64,000 nucleotides of DNA from positions 220,672-284,671 of the forward strand of contig CALVWW010000002.1 in NCBI GenBank assembly GCA_944368155.1, in the 5' to 3' direction. Positions 7,427 to 15,775 of the stretch are shown piece after piece (the stretch's first letter is position 1; each line of letters opens with the position of its first letter). The stretch comes from an uncultured Clostridia bacterium. GTDB taxonomy: Bacteria > Bacillota > Clostridia > Christensenellales > Borkfalkiaceae. Made by a program: the position numbers and the translations under genes. The notes under the pieces are model-generated. The model did no database searches. It was not told the DNA's origin and saw only the letters and a program-made list of their open reading frames with translations.

Positions 7427-9553
7427 TTATAAATGCAGAACGCGTGCTTTTATTTCTTTCGTCTTGCCCACATTCCAGAAATTCTCGCCGAGATATCCGC
7501 ACGTTCTGCGCGTTACGTTCATCTTGCGCTGGTCCTTGTTATGGCATATGGGGCATTCCCACTCGTTGTCGTCGTTGATGATTATTTCGCCGTCAAAACC
7601 GCACACATGGCAATAGTCGGACTTGGTGTTGAATTCCGCATACTGGATATTGTCGTATATAAACTTTACGACATCCTCCATCGCGGTGAGATTCTGGCGC
7701 ATGTTGGGTATTTCAACATATGAGATTGCGCCGCCCGAAGATATCTTCTGGAACTGGCTCTCGAACTCAAACTTATGGAAAGCATCTATATGTTCGCGCA
7801 CGTCTACATGATATGAGTTCGTATAGTAACCCTTGTCGGTCACGTCCTTGATAGTGCCGAAGCGCTCCTTATCGATGCGGGCGAAGCGATAGCACAGCGA
7901 CTCTGCAGGGGTACCGTAGAGTGCAAAACCTATGTTGGTCTCTTCCTTCCACTTATCGCAGTGGTCGCGCAGGCACTGCATGACTTTGAGCGCAAACGCC
8001 TGTCCCTTTTCGGTGGTGTGCGATTCGCCCGTCATCAGCTTGGTCACCTCATAGAGGCCTATATATCCGAGGGATATCGAAGAATAACCGCCGAACAGGT
8101 ACTTGTCTATCTTCTCACCCTTGTCGAGGCGGGCTATGGCGCCGTACTGCCAATGAATGGGCGATACATCTGAAGATACGCCCATGAGCGCGTTATGGCG
8201 CACCATGAGTGCATCGAAGCAGAGCTGCAGCCTCTCCTCCATAAGATTCCAGAATTTTTCTTCATCGCCGCGGGCAAGTATGCCTATCTGAGGCAGATTT
8301 ATAGAAACAACGCCCTGATTGAAGCGGCCTTCGAACTTATAGTTGCCGTTCTCGTCCTTCCACGGGGAGAGGAACGAACGGCAGCCCATGGGCGAGAATA
8401 CGTTGCCCTCGTAATTTTCGCGCATCTTTTTCGCCGAAATATAGTCGGGATAGAGGCGCTTTGAGGAGCACTTCACTGCAAGCTTGGTAAGATAGTCGTA
8501 CTTGCCGCCCTTAAGGCAGTTGTTTTCATCGAGCACATATACAAGCTTGGGGAACGCGGGAGTCACATATACTCCCACTTCGTTCTTTATGCCCTGATAG
8601 CGCTGGCGGAGTATTTCCTCTATAATCATGGCGTTCTCCTCGATATAGGGGTCGTCGGGCTTTAAATAGAGGAACAGCGTCACGAACGGCGACTGGCCGT
8701 TTGTCGTCATCAATGTGTTTATCTGATACTGTATTGTCTGCACGCCGGCCTTGAGCTCGTCTTTAAGGCGCATGGAGACAATCTTTTCCTTCTCTTCCTT
8801 GCTAACCTCGTCGCCGAACTGCTCGTCGCACTGTTTCATATATTTTTCCTTGGTGCGGCGGAGATACTTGCCGAGGTGCGCCATGTTTACAGACTGGCCG
8901 CCGTACTGCGAGGAGGCAACGGAGGCGATTATCTGCGTGACTACAGTGCAGGCGACCTGGAAAGACTTGGGACTCTCTATCATCTTGCCGTTCATAACTG
9001 TGCCGTTATCGAGCATATCCTGTATATTTATAAGACAGCAGTTGAATATCGGCTGAAGGAAATAGTCGGCGTCGTGGAAGTGAATGGCGCCCTCGTCGTG
9101 AGCTTTGGATATATATTCGGGCAGAAGTATCCTGCGGGTCAGGTCCTTTGAAACTTCGCCTGCTATGAGGTCGCGCTGGGTAGACGCCGTGCGGGCGTTT
9201 TTGTTGGAATTCTCCTCCATTACGTCCTTGTTGGCGTTGCGTATGAGCGAAAGTATGCTCTCGTCTGTGGTGTTTGCCTTTCTCACGAGAGCGCGCTCAT
9301 AGCGGTAGAGAATATACGACTTCATGAGCTGATATTTCTGCAGCTCCATAAGTTTTTCCTCTACCATATCCTGAATGTCTTCCACGAGAAGGCGTGCCCT
9401 GTGACGGGAAGATATATCGTCAACTATTTTAGTAATCTGCTCGTCGGTTATCCTGTCCTCAAAATCTACAGACTGGTTGGCCTTCTGAATGGCCACGGCT
9501 ATTTTATTGCCGTCGAAATCGCATGTCGAACCGTCCCTTTTGATAACTTTCAT
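7427..9553 (-). CDS. nrdD: Anaerobic (class III) ribonucleoside-triphosphate reductase
   Basis: Reduces ribonucleoside triphosphates to deoxynucleotides by glycyl-radical chemistry under anaerobic conditions. The 708-residue protein has an N-terminal ATP-cone regulatory domain (MKVIKRDGSTCDFDGNKIA...). The large barrel follows, then a C-terminal zinc site (CHVCG and CPICH, about 647-673) and the glycyl-radical motif RRTCGYLG near residue 687. The ribosome site AGGAGG precedes the ATG. The NrdG activase is encoded downstream in the same direction. The upstream region carries NrdR-type operators. Confidence 0.97.
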   Translation of the reverse strand: MKVIKRDGSTCDFDGNKIAVAIQKANQSVDFEDRITDEQITKIVDDISSRHRARLLVEDIQDMVEEKLMELQKYQLMKSYILYRYERALVRKANTTDESILSLIRNANKDVMEENSNKNARTASTQRDLIAGEVSKDLTRRILLPEYISKAHDEGAIHFHDADYFLQPIFNCCLINIQDMLDNGTVMNGKMIESPKSFQVACTVVTQIIASVASSQYGGQSVNMAHLGKYLRRTKEKYMKQCDEQFGDEVSKEEKEKIVSMRLKDELKAGVQTIQYQINTLMTTNGQSPFVTLFLYLKPDDPYIEENAMIIEEILRQRYQGIKNEVGVYVTPAFPKLVYVLDENNCLKGGKYDYLTKLAVKCSSKRLYPDYISAKKMRENYEGNVFSPMGCRSFLSPWKDENGNYKFEGRFNQGVVSINLPQIGILARGDEEKFWNLMEERLQLCFDALMVRHNALMGVSSDVSPIHWQYGAIARLDKGEKIDKYLFGGYSSISLGYIGLYEVTKLMTGESHTTEKGQAFALKVMQCLRDHCDKWKEETNIGFALYGTPAESLCYRFARIDKERFGTIKDVTDKGYYTNSYHVDVREHIDAFHKFEFESQFQKISSGGAISYVEIPNMRQNLTAMEDVVKFIYDNIQYAEFNTKSDYCHVCGFDGEIIINDDNEWECPICHNKDQRKMNVTRRTCGYLGENFWNVGKTKEIKARVLHL

Positions 9554-9684
9554 AAAATCTCCTCCTTAAGGCGGCGCAAAAAAACGCGCCCGTACAAAAC
9601 TTTGCTTTAAATTCTTAATCAACGCAACCGGGAATCCGCCCGAAAAATGAAAAGTATTTCCCCTTATCTTCGGCGAACACTTAC

Positions 9685-9737
9685 AGTGTAGCACATATAT
9701 TGTGCTTTGTCAATACCAAACACACAATATCTTGTAT
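9685..9737 (-). promoter_or_regulatory. nrdD promoter with a pair of NrdR boxes
   Basis: Minus-strand TTGACA (9708-9713), 17-base spacer, TACACT (9685-9690). A box resembling the NrdR consensus (acaCwAtATaTwGtgt) fills the spacer at 9691-9706. A second lies at 9722-9737, exactly 31 bp away, the three-turn spacing known for NrdR pairs. Confidence 0.85.
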
Positions 9738-9868
9738 AAAAAATTTTAATGACAAATTTTTCGTCATAAACCGCCCGCGCTTAAAGCGCATTGCTTTACA
9801 AAATAATGCAAAACACGCAAAACCCGGGCAACGCCGCTCCCGACTCCGTTTTGCAGGCGGCATAGGCT

Positions 9869-9921
9869 AGTATATAACAGATATAGTGCGCTGTCAAGCC
9901 GGGCAGCACAATATGTTGTAT
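9869..9921 (-). promoter_or_regulatory. Second NrdR-type promoter, about 180 bp farther upstream
   Basis: Same design as the nrdD promoter: TTGACA (9892-9897), 17-base spacer, TATACT (9869-9874). NrdR-like boxes lie at 9875-9890 and 9906-9921, again exactly 31 bp apart. It would transcribe leftward through 9740-9865 toward nrdD. A weak hairpin with a T-rich tail (9749-9767, minus strand) lies before the nrdD promoter and could end a short transcript. Confidence 0.75.
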
Positions 9922-10078
9922 GTTTTTTTATAACAATGTACATAATGCACAAAAAACGCCGTTTCAGGCGCAAAACCGAGGCTTTTCCCCCGCTATGTTA
10001 ATAAAAGCATGCGCAATGTTGAAAACTTTTTACAAAACACAGGCAAACACCCCTCCGCGCTTTTGTTATTTTATATCA

Positions 10079-10134
10079 GCATAACTTTCCGGCGCCCCGT
10101 TCAAATTTCTGAACGGGGCGCCGGAAAGTTATGC
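10079..10134. repeat. 25-bp perfect inverted repeat with a 6-base loop
   Basis: Left arm 10079-10103 and right arm 10110-10134 are exact reverse complements around AATTTC. There is no clear T-tract on either side. It lies beyond the stop of the HNH nuclease gene and may act as its terminator or as an mRNA-stabilising stem. Confidence 0.7.
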
Positions 10135-10236
10135 CGCAGCCGCGCGAGCTTACGGCGCTCCTGCAGACGGAATAGCGGTCATTACAAAAAGAGCGGCATA
10201 TATGCCGCGAGCAACGTAGCAATCAGCCCATAGAAA

Positions 10237-10680
10237 TCAAATTAATTCAATCAATTTTGAAATATCCAGCTTCCATTCGGGGACTTTATTGCGGCGGATA
10301 TGCGCCGCGTTGGCCTCGCCTAAAGCTGCGCGGTATTCGGAATAGCTGCAGCCATTCACCTTCATGAAATGTTCCTCGGCGGCGCGGATATCGCCCTTTA
10401 GCTGCGTGCGTCCGATATGAATGACCGCATGGCAGGCTGGGCAGACGGCAATTATATTTTTCAGCCGCTGAACGGCGTTTTTCTCGTCGTACTCCCACTG
10501 CTCGTGCGCCTCCAGCCTGTGCGGCATGGCGCCGCATATCATGCACTTTCCCTCTGCCCGCGCATATGCCTTTTTGCGCAAAGCATTCCATTGCCCCTCG
10601 GGAAGAATGCTGCGCAGGTTCGAATACCAGCAACTGTCGGGCACGAGCTCAAAATTTAATTTTAATTTTTTATTTTTCAT
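10237..10680 (-). CDS. HNH endonuclease-like protein
   Basis: A 147-residue protein with a zinc-ribbon HNH pattern: CMICG (about 47-51), LEAHEQWEYDE (about 58-68, catalytic-type His) and CPACHAVIH (about 80-88). Two Cys-x-x-Cys pairs flank the beta-beta-alpha metal core. The C-terminal part (about 100-147) is helical and conserved-looking but not recognised. It is a probable DNA nuclease, although some HNH-fold proteins in this size class are uncharacterised housekeeping proteins. No ribosome site is evident in the AT-only sequence before the ATG. It lies just downstream of glpK on the same strand, in its own AT-rich setting. Confidence 0.7.
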   Translation of the reverse strand: MKNKKLKLNFELVPDSCWYSNLRSILPEGQWNALRKKAYARAEGKCMICGAMPHRLEAHEQWEYDEKNAVQRLKNIIAVCPACHAVIHIGRTQLKGDIRAAEEHFMKVNGCSYSEYRAALGEANAAHIRRNKVPEWKLDISKLIELI

Positions 10681-10732
10681 AAATTTTAATTTAATTAATT
10701 TTTTTAATTAATTTTAAATTAATTTTTATTTT

Positions 10733-12214
10733 TTAATTCATGCGGGATTTATTTACCGCACAGCGCCAGCCGCCGAGCAATTTACCGCGTTCCTCAGCAG
10801 ACATCTCAGGTTGAAAAATTCTGTCTACGCGCACATTTCCGCGTACCTCGTCTATATTTTTCCAAAACCCCGAGGCAAGCCCCGCAATATATGCCGCACC
10901 AAGCGACGTGACCTCGGTTATTGCCGGGCGCACCACCTCGCAATCAGAAATATCCGCCTGAAAACCCATTAAAAAATTATTTGCGCTTGCACCGCCGTCT
11001 ACGGCAAGGCGGGATAAACTCACGCCCGAGGCCGTCTCCATCGCTCGCAGGACGTCGTTCACGCGGTACGCCATGCCCTCCAGCACGGCGCGTACTATGT
11101 GCTCCCTCTTTGCTCCGCGGGTAATGCCGCTTAAAATTCCGCAGGCGGAACCGTCCCAATAGGGCGCGCCGAGGCCGTTGAAGGCGGGAACGAAATACAT
11201 CCCGGCACTGTCCTTTACCCTGAGCGCAAGCTCCTCGGTCTCCGCGGCGGAAGAGATTATGCCCAGTCCGTCACGCAGCCACTGCACGGCTGCGCCGCCT
11301 ATGAATACCGAACCTTCAAGCGCGTACTGCGGCCTTCCGCCGACGCAAGCGGCGAGCGTAGTTAAAAGCCCGCTCTCCGCACATGCTTTTCTGCCGGCAT
11401 TCATTAAAAGGAAACAGCCTGTACCGTAAGTATTTTTGGCGTCGCCTTCCTCTACGCACAGGTGCCCGAAAAGCGCGGCCTGCTGGTCGCCCGCCACACC
11501 GCAAACAGGTATGCCGCCGCCGAAAAAGCTGTCGTCCGTCACGCCGAAATCGCCGCCGCAGGGCAGAACTTCGGGCAGCATGCACCGCGGCACGCCGAAG
11601 AGCGCAAGCAACTCGTCGTCCCATTCAAGCGTGTGTATATTGAACAGCATCGTGCGCGAAGCGTTTGTATAATCGGTAGCGAAAACTCTTCCGCCCGTTA
11701 GCCGCCATACGAGCCATGTGTCGACGGTACCGAATAAAAGCTCGCCGCGCTCCGCCCGCTCGCGCGCACGGGGAATGTTGCAAAGTATCCACTCCAGTTT
11801 TGTGGCCGAAAAGTACGGGTCGGGGATAAGTCCTGTCTTTTTTCGTATTTTATCGGCTAATCCGCACTTATTCAGCTCATCCACCCTCTTCGCCGTACGG
11901 CGGCACTGCCACACTATTGCATTGCATATCGGGCGGCCCGTAGTTTTTTCCCATACCACGACAGTTTCGCGCTGATTGGTGATTCCGAGCGCGGCAATAT
12001 CGGCGGCCGAAGCTCCCGCAAGCTCCATGGCGCGCTGAACGGCGCGCAGCGAGGAGAAAAAGAGCTCCTCCGGGTCGTGCTCGACAAAACCCGGTTCGGG
12101 ATAGAACTGCTCTATTTCCCTTCCGTAGGAAGAAACTATTTTGCCGCACCTGTTGAACAGAACGGCGCGCGTGCTCGTGGTTCCCTGGTCAAGGGCTATA
12201 ACAAACTTTTTCAT
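10733..12214 (-). CDS. glpK: Glycerol kinase
   Basis: Phosphorylates glycerol to glycerol 3-phosphate with ATP, the entry step for glycerol use and lipid backbone supply. FGGY-family features are clear: the N-terminal DQGTTSTRA phosphate loop, GITNQRET near 80, VDTWLVWRLTGG, CGVAGDQQAALFGH, YGTGCFLLMN and the C-terminal FGGY signature region near LAVDGGASANNFLM. From the ATG at 12214 it is 493 residues, the usual family length. The reading frame continues 48 codons upstream, but those residues are not conserved-looking and the ATG at 12214 starts the canonical MKKFVIALDQG. No glycerol facilitator or dehydrogenase gene is adjacent. Confidence 0.95.
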   Translation of the reverse strand: MKKFVIALDQGTTSTRAVLFNRCGKIVSSYGREIEQFYPEPGFVEHDPEELFFSSLRAVQRAMELAGASAADIAALGITNQRETVVVWEKTTGRPICNAIVWQCRRTAKRVDELNKCGLADKIRKKTGLIPDPYFSATKLEWILCNIPRARERAERGELLFGTVDTWLVWRLTGGRVFATDYTNASRTMLFNIHTLEWDDELLALFGVPRCMLPEVLPCGGDFGVTDDSFFGGGIPVCGVAGDQQAALFGHLCVEEGDAKNTYGTGCFLLMNAGRKACAESGLLTTLAACVGGRPQYALEGSVFIGGAAVQWLRDGLGIISSAAETEELALRVKDSAGMYFVPAFNGLGAPYWDGSACGILSGITRGAKREHIVRAVLEGMAYRVNDVLRAMETASGVSLSRLAVDGGASANNFLMGFQADISDCEVVRPAITEVTSLGAAYIAGLASGFWKNIDEVRGNVRVDRIFQPEMSAEERGKLLGGWRCAVNKSRMN

Positions 12215-12568
12215 CTTGCGCCCTATGGCGCACATATGTGCGCACAAATAAAGAATAGAAATAATATACAGTATTATATACCCGCCGCACGCAGTTGTCA
12301 ACGGCGCTTTTTGCCCGACGACGGCGCAAGTTACAGCCGCAAAAGTGCCCCGCCGCAATTTACAATAGTTTTACATTTTACAAATTAAATTTTAATTGCA
12401 TGGCGATAATATAACTGCACAAAAAGGCGCATAGGGGGACATGGATATATTTTACAGCAAAATATGCGCGGTTTTTTTGAATGTTTATGTTAGATTTATA
12501 AATGATTTACAGTTAATTTATAAAAATGCTATACATTTAAGTTGCAGAATGCAATAAAGGAGGGCAGT
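12215..12568. other. Divergent intergenic region, glpK and membrane-protein gene
   Basis: AT-rich leader DNA between two divergent genes. On the plus strand TTTACA, an 18-base spacer and TATACA lie about 30 bases before the membrane-protein start, a weak promoter candidate. No other structure is evident. Confidence 0.4.
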
Positions 12569-13273
12569 ATGGAAGACGCTTGCATTATTCAGGGCGAAAA
12601 CGTAGCGGCGGAAAGCCGGCCGGACAGCAAAAAGGCGCGCGCAAATAAACGTAAAAAAAAGGCCGCAACCATTTTCGGCTACGACATACGTTATTTCTTC
12701 GTCGGAATGATAGTTTTTGCATTTTTCGGCTTTTGCGCAGAGAACATAGGCCGGATGGCAGTCCAGCACATATTTGATTGCCGTCACCAGATATTGCCGT
12801 TCCTGTTTGCGTACGGAATAGCGTTGCTTGCCGTATATGTGCTCATGGGGACGCCCGATGAACTCAGATTTTTCAACATACGCATATTCAAAAGCATGAC
12901 GCGGGGCAGGCGGGTGCTGTCGCACTTAATATATTTCGCCGTAATTTTCTTCTTTATAATGGTCGGCGAAATAGCCGTAGGAATGATTTATGAAAAATTT
13001 GCCGGAGTCATACTCTGGGACTACAGTAATATCCCCACGCACATCACGCGCTATACAAGCATTATAACCACGCTTTTATACGGCGGAGGCGTATACCTGT
13101 TGATGGCGTTTGCATTTAAGCCGATGATGAATCTCATCTCAAAGATGGGCACGAAGGCGGCAACCATTATCGACTGTACGCTCGGCGTTGCAATAGTTCT
13201 GGACTTTATCGCCACTCTTATTATAATGTTTGCCACGGGAGAAGCTCCGAATTATTGGTCCGTAAAATTTTAA
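12569..13273 (+). CDS. Polytopic membrane protein resembling the CmpB (PF06541) family
   Basis: A 234-residue integral membrane protein. A lysine-rich N-terminus (KKARANKRKKKAAT) is followed by about six helices. Segments such as FFGFCAENIGRM, CRHQILPFLFAYG and GMIYEKFAGVILWDYSNIP resemble the putative ABC-transporter type IV (CmpB-like) family of Firmicutes, whose real function is unknown. The ATG at 12569 is preferred because AGGAGGG precedes it by 5 bases. It stands alone on the plus strand, bounded by a terminator at 13332-13376, so it is probably monocistronic. Confidence 0.65.
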   Translation: MEDACIIQGENVAAESRPDSKKARANKRKKKAATIFGYDIRYFFVGMIVFAFFGFCAENIGRMAVQHIFDCRHQILPFLFAYGIALLAVYVLMGTPDELRFFNIRIFKSMTRGRRVLSHLIYFAVIFFFIMVGEIAVGMIYEKFAGVILWDYSNIPTHITRYTSIITTLLYGGGVYLLMAFAFKPMMNLISKMGTKAATIIDCTLGVAIVLDFIATLIIMFATGEAPNYWSVKF

Positions 13274-13331
13274 GCGGCAGGTGCACAACCTGTTGCACAG
13301 CCTTTTGTATACTCATAGTTCTTTTATTCTC

Positions 13332-13376
13332 CTCCATAAGGCGCCCCGCAAATAAATTTGCGGGGCGCCGATATTT
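13332..13376 (+). terminator. Terminator of the CmpB-like gene
   Basis: Arms GGCGCCCCGCAAA and TTTGCGGGGCGCC around TAAA, followed by GATATTTTTGTTT on the plus strand. Confidence 0.85.
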
Positions 13377-13470
13377 TTGTTTACTTATGTTATTTAAGGC
13401 ATATGTACGGGGCAATATTAAAATTAAACGGTACATATTCAATATTTGCAGCGAAAATCTGAAACAGAAA

Positions 13471-13506
13471 GGCGCGGCTGGCAAAATTAATTTTGCCAGC
13501 CGCGCC
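13471..13506 (-). terminator. 36-bp perfect palindrome, terminator of the GH4 gene
   Basis: An exact palindrome centred on AATT (arm GGCGCGGCTGGCAAAATT). The minus-strand continuation is T-rich (TTTCTGTTTC). It lies 14 bases beyond the GH4 stop codon. Confidence 0.7.
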
Positions 13507-13520
13507 ATATTTAATATTGA

Positions 13521-14915
13521 TTACAATTTTGACAAATCAAAAAATTCATCGAGGTATTCGCGCGTGTTCAAACACATCTCTTTGAAGAGCGCGCGGCTTT
13601 CGTCCATCGAAAGCTTGTCGCACAGCGCCTGATTTGCAAACGAGAGATAAATCTTGTTTAAATCGCGCTCCTTTATACCCTCGTAGCACACGTCGATGTT
13701 TACGCAGGCGCGGTAAACGAGGTTGCACACCGCCTTGGGCAGAGGGTTTGATACGACGGGTTTCACCTGACCGTTGGAGAACACACAGTTGGTTTCGACA
13801 ATGGAGCCGAGAGGCATCTGCGGCATCTGGCCGGAGTTTGGCATATTTACGTTGGACACAACTGTTTCGAAGCCCATTATTGCCTTCATCAGCTCGACGG
13901 CCTCTTCCTGCGACTTCACGACGGGGAACTTCTTTCTGCCCTCCGCCATCTCTATCGTTTCTGCTATTCGTTCGGCCTGCTGGACCTCGCGGTAGTCTAC
14001 GGTGGTGAGATTAAACAGCCAGCTTTTCACCGTTTGAGGGTCCTTTAAGTACCAGCCCGAAGGCATGAACTCCGCAAGGTGCCTGTCGCCCGCGGCGGCA
14101 AGGGCGCCGTATTTGTTGAAAAGGTCGAGTTTGAGTTTGTTGCCGTAACAGAAAGGGTCGGTCAAAAAGTCGAACCTGCCGTGGCCTATCTGCTCGCAGT
14201 ACCCCTCCTCATAAAACCGCTCTTCAAATTCGGGAAGAAGCGCAAGGAGGTCGATATCTTTATACCGTGCCTCGGTTATCCACGTGAAGTGGTTTACGCC
14301 GCAGGCGTCGGTATATATTTCATTGCGCTCGACGTTGAGCCCCTTAAGCTCCTTAAGCGCACAGCACAGCAATTCCTGAGCGTGGAAAACCTCGTGGCAG
14401 CAACCAAAGGCCTTTATTCCGGGGAATACGTCGTACAGCGTTTTAACGCATATGCTCATGGGATTTGTAAAGTTTATAACCCACGCGTCGGGGCATATCT
14501 CCTTAATTTTGCGCGCAAAGCCCTCGTAAAGGGGCACGGTGCGCATGGCGCGGAGCGCGCCGCCGGGGCCCGCCGTGTCGCCGACAGACTGCCAGATTCC
14601 GTACTTTTCGGGCGCGTGCACGTCGCTCCTCATCTCCTTAAATGTGCCGGGAAGAATGGATATAACCACAAAGTCGGCGCCTTCGAGCGCGCCTTCTATA
14701 TTTTTATAAACCCTGTAGTCAAACTTGGATTTTGTGGCAGGGTCGGCATTTATGTAGCCTCCGATTGCCGCGTTACGCTCCGCCGCAGGGATATCGATAT
14801 CGTAAAGGGCGATTTCGCCGCCCAGCCCTTCGGCTATGGCAAGGTCCGACATGAATACTCTTGCCCACATCTTGCTGCCGCCGCCTATATAGGCGATTTT
14901 AATTTTTTTAGTCAT
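13521..14915 (-). CDS. GH4 glycosidase, alpha-galacturonidase (LplD) type
   Basis: A 464-residue family GH4 enzyme, which cleaves glycosides by an NAD+- and Mn2+-dependent redox mechanism in the cytoplasm. The N-terminal Rossmann motif IAYIGGGSKMW binds NAD. INFTNPMSI and the metal and active-site segment FGCCHEVFHAQ follow at about 155-190, then the second metal histidine in GVNHFTW. The Cys-His-Glu-Val tetrad is the signature reported for alpha-galacturonidases, distinguishing them from alpha-glucosidases and alpha-galactosidases, so release of galacturonic acid from pectin fragments is likely. No sugar transporter or other pectin gene is adjacent. Confidence 0.85.
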   Translation of the reverse strand: MTKKIKIAYIGGGSKMWARVFMSDLAIAEGLGGEIALYDIDIPAAERNAAIGGYINADPATKSKFDYRVYKNIEGALEGADFVVISILPGTFKEMRSDVHAPEKYGIWQSVGDTAGPGGALRAMRTVPLYEGFARKIKEICPDAWVINFTNPMSICVKTLYDVFPGIKAFGCCHEVFHAQELLCCALKELKGLNVERNEIYTDACGVNHFTWITEARYKDIDLLALLPEFEERFYEEGYCEQIGHGRFDFLTDPFCYGNKLKLDLFNKYGALAAAGDRHLAEFMPSGWYLKDPQTVKSWLFNLTTVDYREVQQAERIAETIEMAEGRKKFPVVKSQEEAVELMKAIMGFETVVSNVNMPNSGQMPQMPLGSIVETNCVFSNGQVKPVVSNPLPKAVCNLVYRACVNIDVCYEGIKERDLNKIYLSFANQALCDKLSMDESRALFKEMCLNTREYLDEFFDLSKL

Positions 14916-15014
14916 TATTTTCCACCTTAAAAAATATAGTTAATCGGGGCATATTGCCGTAGCAATTGCCAATATTGCAGGCAATCAATGGCCGGCAATT
15001 ATAAACTTAATAGT

Positions 15015-15113
15015 TGCGAGCAGTACAAGGCGTTCGAGGAAAACTTGAGGGAGTTTACTTAGAGGTAAATGACCGAAAGTTGCCGCAGAACAACAAAGTA
15101 ATTCGAAGTAAAT
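15015..15113 (+). repeat. Dispersed structured repeat, copy B
   Basis: Alignable with 7307-7407 over about 100 bases. The central hairpin is TTTAC-TTAGAG-GTAAA (15054-15069). Its outer pair is T-A where copy A has C-G, a compensatory change. It lies between the GH4 start and the peroxiredoxin stop. Confidence 0.6.
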
Positions 15114-15120
15114 ATTAAGT

Positions 15121-15582
15121 TTAACGATTTTTTAAAAATTCGAGAACCTCCGCGGGGTTGCTATCGGGCGAAACTCCCGCCTTGGCATAGATGATATTGC
15201 CGTCTCCGTCTACGACATAGGTCGTGCGTATCGTGCCCACCGTGACCTTGCCGTAGAGCTTCTTTTCTCCGATTGCCTCATATGCTTCGTGTACCGACTT
15301 ATCGGTGTCTGAGAGCAGAATAAACGGCAGGGAATGCTTTTCGGCAAACTTTGCGTGCGAGGCGGGCGAATCTTTGCTTATGCCGACAACTTCGGCGCCG
15401 AGCGCCCTGAACTGCCCGTACAGTGCCCCGAAAGCGCACGCCTGACGGGTGCAACCGGGGGTATTATCCTTGGGATAAAAATATAAAACTAAAATTTTGC
15501 CGGCAAAATCTGCAAGCGAATACGTTTTTCCCTCTGCATCGGAAAGAGTAAAATCGGGCGCCTTACGGCCGGTTGCAAGCAT
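15121..15582 (-). CDS. bcp: Thioredoxin-dependent peroxiredoxin, BCP/PrxQ type
   Basis: Reduces hydrogen and organic peroxides using thioredoxin-type electron donors, protecting an anaerobe from oxygen exposure. From the ATG at 15582 the protein is 153 residues. It has the peroxidatic motif DNTPGCTRQACAF; the peroxidatic Cys and the second Cys five residues later form the atypical two-cysteine BCP pattern. FYPKDNTPGC and the later GTIRTTYVVD strand match the thioredoxin fold. This start is chosen because AAGGAGG precedes it; the frame extends 18 codons upstream without a comparable site. It is monocistronic. Confidence 0.93.
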   Translation of the reverse strand: MLATGRKAPDFTLSDAEGKTYSLADFAGKILVLYFYPKDNTPGCTRQACAFGALYGQFRALGAEVVGISKDSPASHAKFAEKHSLPFILLSDTDKSVHEAYEAIGEKKLYGKVTVGTIRTTYVVDGDGNIIYAKAGVSPDSNPAEVLEFLKNR

Positions 15583-15726
15583 AAACGCCGCCTCCTTGTT
15601 TAAATCTTCCATTTGATTATAACGCCGCGGAGCCAAAGTGTCAACAGAGATAATTAAACTTTACCTTTATTTTGAAACATCAAACATACATGCTGCAAAT
15701 TTTTGCCGATTTATGCCCGTAAAAAA

Positions 15727-15749
15727 TTCCCCGCGGAAACCGCGGGGAG
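15727..15749 (-). terminator. Terminator of the first P-type ATPase gene
   Basis: CCCCGCGG-TTT-CCGCGGGG on the minus strand, followed by AATTTTTTACG. Confidence 0.8.
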
Positions 15750-15775
15750 TATGTTATATTTTACAACGCATAATG

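Noticed and set aside
9681..9863. A 60-residue minus-strand frame between the two NrdR promoters
   Set aside because: No ribosome site, its start lies almost at the promoter's own transcription start, and it is low in coding signal.
10009..10233. A 74-residue plus-strand frame between nrdD and the HNH gene
   Set aside because: It runs through the 25-bp inverted repeat and has no ribosome site or recognisable features.
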